The position numbers and the translations under genes were made by a program. Below, one piece after another: positions 48,606 to 64,000 of a stretch of 64,000 nucleotides of DNA (positions within the stretch are counted from its first letter, which is position 1; each line of letters opens with the position of its first letter). Where the stretch lies: assembly GCF_020921035.1 (NCBI RefSeq), contig NC_063157.1:4832501-4896500 (forward strand). The letters run 5' to 3'. Origin of the DNA: Rhodamnia argentea (Eukaryota > Streptophyta > Magnoliopsida > Myrtales > Myrtaceae). The notes under the pieces were generated by a model. It saw only the letters and a program-made list of their open reading frames with translations, ran no database searches and was not told the origin of the DNA.

Positions 48606-49807
48606 TTTCGAGGAATCGATGGTAATTTCTGAAAACCTGTTTGGTGATTTTCATTTCTTCACTCGAAACTTGCTGGGCGTCATTCAATTTGTCCCATTTG
48701 AGTTCAAGAAAACCCAACTTGTAGTAGAATAAAATGTTACAAAGTACATTTTCAGAGATTCCAATTAAACACGTAAAAGAAATAAAATTGCTAACCTTAC
48801 AAAAATTTCTTACCTAACATTAAGAAGTCTAAACCATTCATTCGAATGATCTCTTTATAGTGTCCTCGGTGCTTCAATCACCGAGGTAGGACTACTAGCT
48901 TTCAGCATGTGTTAGCGGGGAATTGAACCTATTCGCATTTAAATCGGCTGGTATTGTAAGCGATTGATTCATTCAAGAACGATAAATGCGATGTGTGTGC
49001 ATTGATCATTTAATTCATCTCTTGACATTTTAGACACAGACCTATAAAATGATAGATATTGCGTACGAACTTTCTATCACATCTTCATAAGTGTTTTTTT
49101 TTTTTTGGCATGTGTTAAAGCATGCCATCGCACAACATATTCAACAATATTATCCTTTTTGGATTTCAAATTTATGGATGTTTCGTAATTGTTTCGAATA
49201 TCGCACAACATATTCAACAATATTATCCTTTTTGGATTTCAAATTTATGGATGTTTCGTAATTGTTTCGAATATGATACGAGATGACGACATAGCTTACG
49301 ATATAAAGTTAATGGTCCTCATGAATTTCATGATGGGTGATCGGAGGAATATTGGTGGAAAGATTCGAGCATCATTTAAGATTCTGAGCTGAAAGTCTAG
49401 ATGTTTTGATCTGATGCTCAAATTCTTATTCTCTTTGCACTCAACCTCGGACAAGGAAATCGAAACTTTTTCTATCTGTCCTATCTTCAATTTGCTCTGC
49501 TTCTTTGCAAAGCGGGAATCGAATTTACACACGTGATATTAGTATCTCCACCTGCCAATCCGAGGGCCGCCTATGCCTATTGACAATTTGACAATCGAGT
49601 CCGTTCGATGTCTTTGCTTTTTGAAGGCTTAAACGGTAGCACGTTTTCCACTTACAACGTTTCCGTGAATTCGGCGCTAAACAGCGATTCGATGCCTATG
49701 TTCAGACCAAGCAAGAACCGTCAACATCGCATGATATCAACCGTTTCTCAGTTTCGACCGCTGGCGCCGACCCATCCGTGATCTCGAAACAGAGACTGCC
49801 CCTTTTC
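48606..49807. other. Intergenic DNA between thioredoxin h and DIM1B
   Basis: AT-rich to about 49500, with a perfect 73-bp tandem duplication at 49128-49273. The last 200 bases are the DIM1B leader and promoter. Confidence 0.4.
49128..49273. repeat. Perfect 73-bp tandem duplication
   Basis: The unit starting TCGCACAACATATTCAACAA and ending GTTTCGAATA occupies 49128-49200 and is repeated at 49201-49273 without a visible difference. Confidence 0.95.
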
Positions 49808-51356
49808 ATGCTTCGCAAGTGCCGATCGGTTCGTGCCGATCTGAATCGACTCCTTTGGCGACGCGATCGCGCTCGACAACTCCAAGCCAAATGCATACAC
49901 GCTCGCACCAGTGAGGACGACGGCCACCGGACTTCCAAGAAGGGCGCTCGAGAAGCTCGAGGACCCGAGTTTCAGCTTCACAAGAGCAAGGGCCAACACA
50001 TCCTCACCAACCCGCGAGTTCTTGATTCTATCGTCCGGAGGGCCGACCTGAAGCCTGGCGACACTGTCTTGGAGATCGGACCCGGGACAGGGAATCTCAC
50101 GCTGAAGCTCCTGGAAGCCTCCCGCAAGGTCGTGGCGGTGGAGATCGACGGCAGGATGGTGGATGTCCTCCGGAAGCGCGTGGCTGACTGCGGGTTTGAA
50201 GACCGGCTCACCGTACGTGGTTTAGTACGTAATGCGTTCGGCGAAATGCCTCACAGAAGCTTTTCAGCCTCTGAAACGGCAAATTTCAAACAAGAGTCTT
50301 TCTGCGTCTGGATAAATGAAATACTCGCACTGCTTATAAAAGAAAGAAAAGAAAAAGGAATGGTTCATACTTGAAAGTGGATATATTCAGTCTAGATCGC
50401 TAACAAGATGGATCATAACTATTATAACCGTAACTTATTGAATCTGCTAACTCCTGAAAAATAGGGAGCATAACTGAGTGTTTTGAACTAAGGGTGCCCT
50501 GTAATTTTGCTCGAGAACTGGGGCACTGTACGTCGAGTGTGATTTCTTCCTTCTTTGAGATGGCCTAGGTGACACAGACTTGTGATGGTTTATGCAGGTG
50601 ATACAGAAAGATGCACTGAAGACACAGCTTCCACCATTTGATATAGTAGTTGCCAATATTCCGTATCAGATATCATCACCACTTGTAATTAAATTGGTGT
50701 ATGGGAAAATCCGGTTTAGAAGCGCGACTCTTCTCCTGCAGAAAGAGTTTGCGAGGAGGTTATTAGCAAATCCTGGCGACTCGGAGTATAACAGATTGGC
50801 TGTGAATGTGAAGCTGGTCGCTGATGTGGAGTTTGCAATGGACGTAAGCAAGAGAGACTTTCTTCCTGTTCCTAAAGTCGACTCGTCAGTGGTCATAATC
50901 CGTCCAAAAACAGAACTTCCTACCGTAAATCTTGCTGAGTGGTGGGCTTTCACAAGGACTTGCTTCGGCAAGAAGAATAAAACTTTAGGTGCCACATTTA
51001 AGCAGAAGAGGAAGGTAATGGAGATCTTAGAGACTTCCACATTGGCTGCTTTGAGAAAACATGTTACCATCAATGACAACGATGGGATTAGCGGCGTTTC
51101 TATGGAAGGTAGTGATATGGACGAGGGGGGGAAAAGTGAAGAGGAGTCTCTATCATCGTCTGTCCCTGAAGGGGAGATGAATTCGTTCAAGGAGAAGATT
51201 GTCGGGGTTTTGAGAGCCGAGGGGTTTGAAGATAAGAGGCCTTCAAAGTTGTCCAATGATGAGCTGTTACATTTGCTGGCAGTACTTAACCATGCTGGAG
51301 TTTACTTTCATAATCAGACCAACTCACGACGGGATGCCTTACTAGCTGATATATAG
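49808..51356 (+). CDS. DIM1B: Mitochondrial rRNA dimethyladenosine transferase (KsgA/Dim1 family)
   Basis: SAM-dependent enzyme that dimethylates two adjacent adenosines in the 3' hairpin of small-subunit rRNA. Exons 49808-50212 and 50598-51356 join in phase 0 to give 387 residues, close to the plant mitochondrial DIM1B. Residues 1-50 are Arg-rich with almost no acidic residues at first (MLRKCRSVRADLNRLLWRRD), a probable mitochondrial presequence. Then KSKGQHIL (59-66), motif I VLEIGPGTGNLTLKLL (87-102), VVAVEID (108-114) and the catalytic motif IV NIPY (155-158) followed by QISSPLVIKL. The C-terminal half has RDFLPVPKVDSSVV and CFGKKNKTLGATFKQKRK, then an acidic linker (near residues 305-335) and a helical tail. 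The longer frame opening at 49778 begins with GTG, so the ATG at 49808 is chosen. It is convergent with the CYP90C1 gene. Confidence 0.92.
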
Positions 51357-52254
51357 CAGGACACGACCCCATCAGTGTATCGGTGTCGATGTGGAAGTAT
51401 GAGAGCTTTAAAAGTTGCAAATTTTTTCAAGACTCTCTCTTTGGTACCTCGTAGAAGAACCGAACGTGTTTCTTTCAAAATTGATGCAACATCGGCTGTT
51501 TAGCAACCTAAAAATGGGAGAAACTCATTCCAATATGCATTTGCCGTGTACTCACCCACAAAAGGAATTCGTCGGCCGGAATAAGTAGGACCCAAGGGTC
51601 GATTTAAGGCGGAAGCAGGTTATATTTGACATTGCTTCATCACAATGTTACCTCACCATTATTGAGAATTGCAGGGCTCTTCGTATAAATATTTGGAAGG
51701 TTTGTTGTTGTGGGGAATACTAATATTTGACATTTATCTGGGGTCGGCAACTGTTAAATTGTACAAGATGTCCTTCAAATTCTTGCTAAGGCTTCCCCAG
51801 GATCAAGTTAGAATTTTGCAGACAAGGTGGGGATTGAAGTCCTACGTGTTGCTCCTAGTTAACTAAAAAGGCTTCTTTCGACCCACAAAAAAAAAAAAAA
51901 AAAAAAAAAAACTAAAGAGGCTTCCTTCTAATAAAAGGGAGAGGACAAAAATTAAATTCGAATCAAGTCATCAAGGGAAACTTTTGCCTTGTGTTCCTGA
52001 GCAATCCTTTTCTATTCCCAGAAAATCAGAGAAGGATTGCTTAGCCTTTTCTCAGAGAAGAAATAAGACAAATAACAGTTTGCAGTTCGTTGTAGTGCAT
52101 GGCATTTTCGAGTACATAAAGAAGTGCAGCTATACACAAAGTGCCTACACATGGTCCTTGAAGTGGGCAAGACCTCTCCAAGCATCTAATGCCTCTAAAA
52201 ACTCCATGATTGACCTGGTTGTTAAGGTTCATCCACCAAATTGTGTTTGGCCAA
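51357..52254. other. Intergenic DNA between convergent DIM1B and CYP90C1
   Basis: Contains both 3' flanks. An A run of about 24 bases (51887-51911) is bracketed by a short near-repeat, ACTAAAAAGGCTTC and ACTAAAGAGGCTTC. No gene recognised. Confidence 0.45.
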
Positions 52255-56654
<4,400 letters not shown>

Positions 56655-58070
56655 ATTCGTCACCAACAATCAGGGATGGCAAAACAGGCCGCTTCAATCT
56701 TGATTGGGGAGAAACACCCTCATTTTGCTTGGTTCTTCACGTTCGCTCAATACTCGACTGTAATCTGTAAACACCATATAAATGCAGAAAGATGGGAAAT
56801 TTTAATAAACCGTGCCAGACATCTCACAAATATGATCAAACTAAGTGCATTTGAATCGAGTTATTTCAGTTCGATTTGGTTCTGTTCGGGTCCAAGCTAC
56901 TCCAAGTTTCAGGCACATTTCAGGTATCTAGGCACGGGTGCAGAAAAACGACCTAAGAGCACCATGAATCCAAGATATGAACTGCTCAATGCACATCGGC
57001 GCACCTCATACGTATCTTGGCAAGACATCATAGCCCCACAAAAAATCTTGGCGGCATCCATGTCAACATTTTCCTACTGAATCATCTTATCACATTGCAA
57101 GAGTCCCATCTGCTAATGCGAATTTGCAGGAACTCCATTAAATTTTACTTCTTTAACGCTTCAAAAAGTCGAAACTTTATGTGGATTTCTCTGTCTGCGC
57201 CCCTGAAAAGCTAAGATTTTGCAAGACCAAAATGATCTTTCTCTTAAAGGTATAACCGCATCAAGTCGTTTAGCTTTAGCTTAACTTCGGTAGGTGCACG
57301 ACTAGACCCATACAGGCTCCCATAGCCGAGCACGTATCCGATGCTAGTGCTCAGAAAGCAAGCGAGGGTCACGTGCGCACGTGCGGCGCACAGCAGCCAC
57401 CAGCCAGTGCGAGCCGCCCACATTTTCCTACCCTTTTTCCTCTGTTCCACTCTCTTTTTCCTTTCCTCCTCTCCCCGTAAAATTTTCTCCCGCATTTTCT
57501 CCCTCCCTTTTCCCCTTCCGACGAGACTCTCTCCCTCCGCCGCCGGCGGAGAGACTTCGAGTCGGGGCTCTCCCCAGCCTCGCGACTTCTAACCATTTTC
57601 TCAGCATCCCACCAGACGCAGACTAACCCTTCGGACCGGAAATCAGAAACCGTGAAACGAGCCCGGGACGTACCTGCCTCCTCCTGCGAGAGCCGCAAAC
57701 CAGTCCACGCGGCGGGCGTTCCTCACTCCGTCACGGGCTGGGCAAGTCTCTTTTCACGCGGTGCGAGCGAAGGGTCGGCAGGGAGGAGAGGGGCTCGGAG
57801 GGGGAGTTAATGGAAAGCTCGCGGTTATGGCCATTGGGGGGAGGTATAGGGAGAGGGGAGAGGAGCTTCGGACTGCGGGTGACCAGGATGAGCAAGGCAG
57901 CAAGCACTAAGCAGCTTCTTATACACTGGGGGTAAACATCACCTCCACCATTATTGACGAGCATGTGGAATTTCCCCGCCTCGTTTATTTATTAATATCT
58001 TCTTTTGTCTTTTCCCTTTTTCAATATCGAAAGCACGTGCGATGTTATTTTCCACCCCCACCATTTTAAC
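56655..58070. other. Upstream region of CYP90C1
   Basis: 56655-57240 is the proximal promoter side of CYP90C1. From 57340 to 57960 the DNA is GC-rich with CT-rich stretches and several overlapping small ORFs in both strands, none recognisable. It could be a first non-coding exon or promoter island. Confidence 0.35.
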
Positions 58071-58560
58071 CTAAATTTTAATTAAATTAAATAAAAATTT
58101 TTTAATAAAAAAACTAAAAGTTAAAAAAAAACACACAGACACACAAATTGCACAAACCCTCGTCGACCGCGCTTGGGCAAGGCGACCCCGGCCTAGATCC
58201 GGCGAGGGCCACCCTTGCCGCCACAAGAGAGGCCGATCCTCGCCCAACCTTATCTGGGTAACGCCGGTTGCCAGCCATTGTCGAAGGTCGGCCACGGACA
58301 AAAACAACTAAAAAAATGAAAAAAAAAAGGAAAACAAACAAAAAAATAAAAAGACTAAAATGCCCTTAGGTCAATCTTTTATTTGAAATTAATATGGACA
58401 TTTTAGATTCTTATTTGAAATAGTATCCATTTCAAGCTCTTTTTGAGACAATAAATGCAATTTATGTCCTTATTTGAAAAGAGATCCACTTTTAGGCCTT
58501 TATTTGAAAAAATAATAATACTTCGAGCTCTTATTTAAAAATTTTCCTCTTATTTATTAC
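58071..58560. mobile_element. Degenerate repeat element with GC-rich core and tandem arm
   Basis: An AT-rich and poly-A left flank, a GC-rich core at 58150-58290 (GGCGAGGGCCACCCTTGCCG) and a poly-A right flank, as in the MITE cores at 33335 and 45225. It is followed by a right arm of repeated CTTATTTGAAA-type units of about 45 bp to 58545. The left boundary is unclear and no inverted partner arm is complete. Confidence 0.45.
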
Positions 58561-60089
58561 GTTTAAACGAGGAATAACCTATCAAAAGCAACATTTTACT
58601 CTCCCATTTTGGCATTTCCAATCTTGAAAACATGCGTGATTTAAAGATATTAATATTTAGTGGAGAGGTTAGTCAATTTGAAGATGAATGGACCATCACG
58701 ATAGAGATCTATAACAGCAAGAATCTGAATACAAGAGAGGTGGCAACCCATTCTCCGAGAGAGTGCTCGCGACACGTAAACAATTATCCGGTATGGATCA
58801 CGTGGCACGCACATGAAAAAGATATTAAGTATGAGATTTATTTAGCAGTTTACTTCATCGAGCGATTTGAAAACATCATGCGTCAAAACAAGCATCAAGA
58901 AAGCGCTGGCTACTAGTCCGCGATATAGATATAAAGCCTTTTAAAGCGGCTTTAACAAAGCACTGACCACTAGTCCGCGATATGGATATAAGCCTTTTAA
59001 GGCGGCTTCATATGAATAATCGCGATTTAATATTTTTTATGATTAGAATGTAGTTTACCTCGTAACAATGAATTTGTCAATAATAAATTGCCCAAAAAAA
59101 AAAACAACCCCTCATTTTGGTGGTTTCATTAAAAAAATTTATGATGGGTCCCACCATTTTAATTGTTTTTTAATTAGTAGATGATAAGAGTGGGATTAAT
59201 TATGGGAGGGTTTAGAGGTGGGCCTACACTGGGATTTGGACATGTTTCTAGAAAGACAGCAGAAGAAGATATCTCCATAATTGGACCAAAAAAAAAAAGA
59301 TATCTCCATAATTGGGCGTTGATTCGCCTTTGGTTGATCCCAAGCTCGGTTGATCCTCCAAATTGGAAATTATTTCATAATGATGATGATCAAATCGTAT
59401 GAATTCCATCGAAGACGTTTTCTTTTTTTTTTTAATTAACCATATATATTTGGAACAAATGAAAAGGACGGATATCAAAATAAATTCGAGTACAAAAATC
59501 GTGAATACTTCATCGATCGACCCCGAGCCGGAGGTCATATACGCGATTTTCTTCTTCAAGTTCTTGTATCAAGTCGAGTCACGTTCCGTGTACTTTTATC
59601 TCATCAAATAAAAATCTCAAAACAAGTTTACAGTCCGCGTATGGCATTCTTTTTAAAGATTGCCATTGTCCTTAATTTATCCCGTGGCAAGACGCCCTTT
59701 CGATGTCTCGAATTCGAATTCGACCTCGGGTTGCTCGAGGGGTAAGATCCGACCCGTTTAAGTACGCAGGTCCTCGAGTCCGACCCACTCGACGGATGAA
59801 AGGTTTAGGGCAGCCACGTCGGCATATCCAGTGAGTCCGCTTTTCCTACGTATGGAGGAGGAGCCCGGAGGAGTCGAAGTCAAAGATGACGACTTTGACT
59901 TTTTGCCAACCGTCCGACGTGTCGGATGGGCAGAGAGTTTGGAGCGCCCAATCGAGCTCCCTCCATAGCATCGTCTTGCTCTGTCCGGACAGGGACAAAG
60001 TACAATTTCGTTTGGCCTCTCTCTCTCTCTCTCTCGCAACATAGATCACATCAACTGGTCATCTGAGTCTCGTGGGACGGATCGAAGCC
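58561..60089. other. Intergenic DNA and promoter of the epoxide hydrolase
   Basis: AT-rich, with a 60-bp-period duplication at 58908-59011 and a small repeat of AGATATCTCCATAATTGG near 59270 and 59300. From 59700 the DNA is GC-richer, ending in a (CT)n leader at about 60017-60034 before the ATG at 60090. Confidence 0.4.
58908..59011. repeat. Imperfect tandem duplication (about 60-bp period)
   Basis: ACTAGTCCGCGATATAGATA with AAAGCCTTTTAAAGCGGCTT is followed 60 bases later by ACTAGTCCGCGATATGGATA with AAGCCTTTTAAGGCGGCTTC. The unit contains the palindrome GCCTTTTAAAGCGGC. Confidence 0.85.
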
Positions 60090-62582
60090 ATGTCGTCGAT
60101 GCCGTTCGAGTACGAGGTGAACCACAGCAGGGTGCGGACGAACGGGATATGGATGCACGTGGCGGAGAAAGGGGAGGGCCCCGACCTGGTGCTCCTCCTC
60201 CACGGCTTCCCCCAGACGTGGTACGCCTGGCGCCACCAGATGGCCTTCCTCGCCGCCCGCGGCTTCCGCGCAGTCGCCCCCGACCTCCGGGGCTACGGCG
60301 ACTCCGACTCCCCTGTCAGCCCCAGCGCCTACTCCGTCCTCCACCTCGTCGGCGACCTCGTCGGCCTCCTCGACCACCTCGGCCATCGCCAGGTTCGCCA
60401 TGTCCATTTCCCGCCTCCTCCTCCTCCTCCTGGTGATTGCTTAACCGAATTCTCGCCACGGCCTTGCCTTTTAGGATCTTGTTAAGAATTGTATCAAATT
60501 CCAGTAACCGCATCGCCTTGCAAAGTTGCAAGATTTCGTCAGTTGATCTGTTAACCGATGCTCCGAATATACTTATGTTATGAACATATTTTTCGAGAGC
60601 GCTTTATGAAGCATCTCATAAAGAAACTAAAATTAATAGCGGGATTTGAAATTGAATCCGTGGGTATTGCAAGAAAACTAACATATCAATTTGCAAGTAT
60701 AATTTGACCTAAAAAAAAAATTGCAAGTAGAAAATTTTGTATTTTCTGGGCAGATATAAGTTATCAAGTGCTTTAAGGGCAATCTTGATGCTATCATCCG
60801 ACGTAGAAAATTTAGATGATTACAATGAACTAGTACTGGTATGTGAAAAAAACCCGATGCTCCCAGCTGACGTGAATCTATAAATGACATGTACATAACA
60901 AGACACACAGCTTCAGTGTTCTTGGTTGGTATGTTGAAGTCATGCTCTAAATTTAAGGACACAAGTATGTGGTTTGATCAGGCATTTGTGGTGGGGCATG
61001 ACTGGGGAGCAGTTGCTGGATGGTTCCTGAGCTTGTTCAGGCCTGAAATGGTGAAGGGTCTGGTCGCTCTCTCTGCTCCATATTCCCCTAGATCGCCTGG
61101 TATCAGCACTCTTGAATCATACAAGCCGCTCGGGGATGGTTTCTTCATCACTCAATTTCAGGTACTCTCTTCACTTTCGGCTGCAAAAACGGGATTGGGT
61201 TGCACACACCCAACTCGAGTTCTGTTCACTCTGCTCGTGTCGTCTGCACATCTATCTGGAGCTATGAGCTATTAGCTCAGTCGTAGTTGCTTAATGTTCG
61301 TTCCTTTTCACTCGTGCTTGGCACGGGTGAGTCCGAAACTTGATTCTGAGTGATGCACTCGGCCGATGTAGCTAGTCACTAAAGCATGTTAGGATGACTA
61401 CATCAGCGTATAGAAGTGTTCTGAATGTTGTGGTTCTGGTTTAGCTTGAGCTCAGATGATAAAACCGAACAAATAACATTACTGCCTGAAATTCAAGCAT
61501 GTCAAGGAGTTCACTCTCTGACCAAAAAAAAAATTGTTCCCCCACCAAGCTTCAATGAAATTCAATTGAGTCCATATGATGATTTATAAAACATCGACTT
61601 TCTAAGCTGATCTGGATGCGAATAGTTCATTGCACTGGTTTATAAGTTTGACCAATGTAATTCATGGACACTTTGCGTGTTTTCTAGTAAATCATTAGAT
61701 AGAGTCATAAGCAAAGTCAGTTTCGGCATATATATCGCTTAGAATTGCTTTGAGATATAAGTGTGGCACAAGTTTTTGATTGGCAAGATTACTACTCTGT
61801 GATAACTGAGTATCATTATCCTCAGTCACTCTTCAAGTTCATTGATGTTGCTCTACCACGTGCTGTTGGATCCAACAGAAGCCGGGAAGAGCAGAGCGGG
61901 CATTTGCGAGGTACGACTATTTGACGGTGATGAAGAAGCTGCTCTTGCACAACAGAAAGGAGATACTGATTGCTCCTCCTGGGATGGAGATAATTGACTT
62001 CCTGGAAACTCCGGCCACGTTGCCCTCCTGGATTACCGAAGAAGATTTGCAGGTCTACGCCGACAAATTTCAGGAGTCGGGTTTCACTGGCCCTCTCAAC
62101 TACTACCGAGCTATGGACTTGTGAGTAAATACAAAATCACTCTCTCTCTCTCTCTCTCCACAAATATTTTTTTTTACGGAAAGAATAGCAACTCAACCAT
62201 GTGCCAGTCGGCTTTGTTAGGAGACCCAACCGCTATTGTTTTGCTCAACTGCATGTGTATCAAAACTGAACCCATTCAATAAAGTGTCATTGACATTGGA
62301 GATGAGTTCAACTGTGTGTTTGATGAAAGCAGGGATTGGGAGCTTCTGGGGCCATGGGATGGGGCAAAAATCACAGTGCCTGCCAAGTTCATAGTCGGCA
62401 ACAAGGAGGCGGGTTTCGAGGTGGCGGGTGCCAAGGACTACATAAAAGGAAACATTTTCAAGAACCTCATTCCCAATCTCGAGGTTGTCATTCTAGATGG
62501 GCACCGTTTCATCCACGAGGAGAGAGCGCAGCAAGTTTGCGACGAAATTCTCAACTTCTTCCGTAAACTTTCTGATGAATAG
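60090..62582 (+). CDS. Soluble epoxide hydrolase-like alpha/beta hydrolase
   Basis: Plant sEH-family protein; relatives hydrolyse fatty-acid epoxides to diols. Exons 60090-60392, 60982-61161, 61879-62120 and 62333-62582 join in phase to give 324 residues, the usual length. Visible are the oxyanion-hole [10 protein letters not shown] (38-47), DLRGYGDSD (65-73), the nucleophile loop VGHDWGA with Asp108, and lid tyrosines around NYYRAMD (235-241). Anomalies: the acid loop, normally GDxD in this family, reads GNKEAGFE, so the expected Asp is Glu267. The histidine loop, normally with His directly before Phe (HF), reads DGHRFIHEE, so the expected His aligns with Arg300 next to His299. Activity may be lost or altered; this rests on my recollection of the family. 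The in-frame start at 60072 is GTG, so the ATG at 60090 is chosen. Exon 1 is very GC-rich, unlike later exons. It is convergent with the peroxidase. Confidence 0.9.
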
Positions 62583-63374
62583 CAACTTCGATTGGTCTTG
62601 ATCATACTGAAAGTTTCTCAATGTGCCATTACCACCCCCACTTTCTCTCCACTGTGCAGTGTACTCGTTAATGTCAGTTGAACAAAAGAATGCGATCGTT
62701 GTCATCGTCCCATGCTTCTTCGTTTTCATGGTCATGTGCTTCTTTGGTCCTTCATGGAAAGAACCGTGCATGTTCTTCCTGAAGTCTTCCCTTGCTTCGC
62801 TAGACTTTAGTCTGGAGCTTTTGGTCCATAAAGCTCGCAGCTTGTTCATGTTGAGCATCGTGGATTCACAGGCTGACTGAACTAGCATGCCAAGAAGAAA
62901 TGATTTGCGGGGAAAAGCAATCCATTTCCCTAGAAATTAATAGATGAAATGATAATGTTTTAGATCCTGTACTACCTCGCTCGTCCATTTGAATTTTGAA
63001 CTAGACTTTTGTTACCTTTAATATTTTTGCCAAATCTCTATGAACATACACAAAATTACCGAACCTCGAGGGGATCTTCTGCTACCCTTCTGGTTAGTCT
63101 AACTATTTAGACTGATAATTCAGCCAAAAAAGAAGAAAGTGGAGACTGATATAGGTCTATGAATCCACGTCAATCAAATTAAATGCCATCTTTTCATTGA
63201 ATCCTTTGAAGAGGAAACTTCATTACATACCCAAAAAAATTGAAAGGAATCACACTAGAGCATATCTAGTATGCATCAATCACAAACAGTTAAGCAATGA
63301 AATCCGGGGATAGATGATAAGAAAGAAAAGAATCACATCAACTTTGATCAGAACACCAGCATATGTGCTTGGTT
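62583..63374. other. Convergent 3' flanks of epoxide hydrolase and peroxidase
   Basis: No recognisable gene. An ORF at 62623-62880 in the epoxide hydrolase 3' flank is probably chance. Confidence 0.45.
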
Positions 63375-64000
63375 TTAACTGTTGATCTTCCTGCAGATCT
63401 TTCTGATCTCTCCCCTTGATCCTGTCAAAGGCGATATATTACCCATCTTGACCATCGAAGCTGCGAATTGCTGCAAGAAGACTTTGTTGTCCTCTGCATA
63501 TTTCTTCACCAACTCGATTGATTCCTCGTTACTAGTGAAGAGCACTTGGTCAGAGCTCAGCAGGCCCTTGTAAGCCAGCAAGTTCTTGAAGAAGCTGTCG
63601 TCAAACGTGGTCGGAGTGACATTGTCTAAGAAGAACAGGTTCTGATCACCGGCCAATCTCGGGCAAGTGGCATGGATTTGTGAAGCGTATGACTGGTCAA
63701 GCATGGAGTCCAGTTGATCGTCCCCTGACTGGCTGTAGAGCCTCTGTCTGAAGCTGGAGCATCTTGCGTTGCCAATGGTATGGCTTCCTGTACAGCGAGA
63801 AAAATCACGTATCACTCTGCACTTGCATAATATGACTACAAATGCTTAAACTGTTTCTGACTCTAACTGATTATATGAACATATGAAATTTGCCAGTGAT
63901 TCCTGGAATATTACCTAATAACGCGACGAGATCAATGACATCGAGTCCCTTTCGGTTGAACTTGTTCAGGAGTATCGGGAATTTGTCGTTTGGCGCAGGG
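63375..64000 (-). CDS. Class III secretory peroxidase (3' part; 5' end outside window)
   Basis: Heme peroxidase of the cell wall and apoplast, oxidising phenolics with hydrogen peroxide; close relatives include Arabidopsis PER72 and PER49. Minus strand: last exon 63787-63375 and the 3' part of the preceding exon, 64000-63915, joined in phase. The upstream exon reads NKFNRKGLDVIDLVALLG, and the junction restores LLGSHTIGNARC, which carries the proximal heme-ligand His. Later landmarks are SFRQRLYSQSGDDQLD, CPRLAGDQNLFFLD, FDDSFFKNLLAYKGLLSSDQ and SMVKMGNISPLTGSRGEIRK, followed by CRKINS and the stop. Distal-His and signal-peptide exons lie right of the window. The exact paralogue cannot be fixed from this part. 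Confidence 0.92.

Noticed and set aside
49778-49807. N-terminal extension of DIM1B
   Set aside because: It begins with GTG; the ATG at 49808 starts a plausible presequence.
60051-60531. Pro/Arg-rich and Gly/Arg-rich ORFs in other frames
   Set aside because: Shadows of the GC-rich first exon of the epoxide hydrolase.

Overview
This window is nuclear DNA of a flowering plant, most likely a woody eudicot. The evidence is GT-AG introns, plant-only families (brassinosteroid P450 CYP90C1, SHI/STYLISH regulator, h-type thioredoxin, class III peroxidase), CT/GA-rich 5' leaders and AT-rich intergenic DNA full of short inverted-repeat transposons. The repeat families remind me of Myrtaceae (Eucalyptus and relatives), but that placement is a weak impression and I could not test it. 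No prokaryotic features, tRNA or rRNA genes or CRISPR arrays are visible.

Layout. 0-4 kb: an MCRS1-like FHA-domain regulator on the minus strand whose 3' end lies outside the window. 4.7-9.6 kb: two copies of one PIF/Harbinger-type MITE in opposite orientation, bracketing a small single-exon gene for an oxidoreductase-like CCxxxCxxC protein. 9.9-12.1 kb: a four-exon secretory-type glutaredoxin (GRXC3-like). 12.1-24.3 kb: gene-poor DNA with several MITE families, microsatellites and small duplications. 24.3-26.4 kb: a SHI/SRS transcription factor with a candidate spliced upstream ORF. 26.4-34.9 kb: no recognisable gene, three more MITEs. 35.2-42.9 kb: a 12-exon FG-GAP membrane protein with a SINE in one intron. 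42.9-46.4 kb: intergenic, with a second SINE copy carrying a clear target-site duplication and another MITE. 46.4-48.5 kb: thioredoxin h. 49.8-51.4 kb: mitochondrial-type rRNA dimethyladenosine transferase (DIM1B). 52.3-56.7 kb: CYP90C1/ROTUNDIFOLIA3, nine exons, minus strand. 60.1-62.6 kb: soluble epoxide hydrolase with altered catalytic positions. 63.4-64 kb: the 3' part of a class III peroxidase.

The genes are independent units and not a cluster: redox proteins (GRXC3, Trx h, peroxidase), growth and hormone genes (SHI, CYP90C1), chromatin (MCRS1-like) and organelle rRNA modification. Divergent pairs are MCRS1-like/oxidoreductase-like, FG-GAP/Trx h and CYP90C1/epoxide hydrolase. Convergent pairs are DIM1B/CYP90C1 and epoxide hydrolase/peroxidase.

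The most unusual signals are the epoxide hydrolase with two apparent catalytic substitutions, GC-rich cores shared by otherwise different MITE families, the facing MITE pair around a gene, a MITE with a duplicated terminus, the two SINEs, a perfect 73-bp tandem duplication and the uORF in the SHI leader. I found no convincing wholly new multi-gene system. Exon limits were read by eye from splice consensus, reading phase and protein-family similarity.
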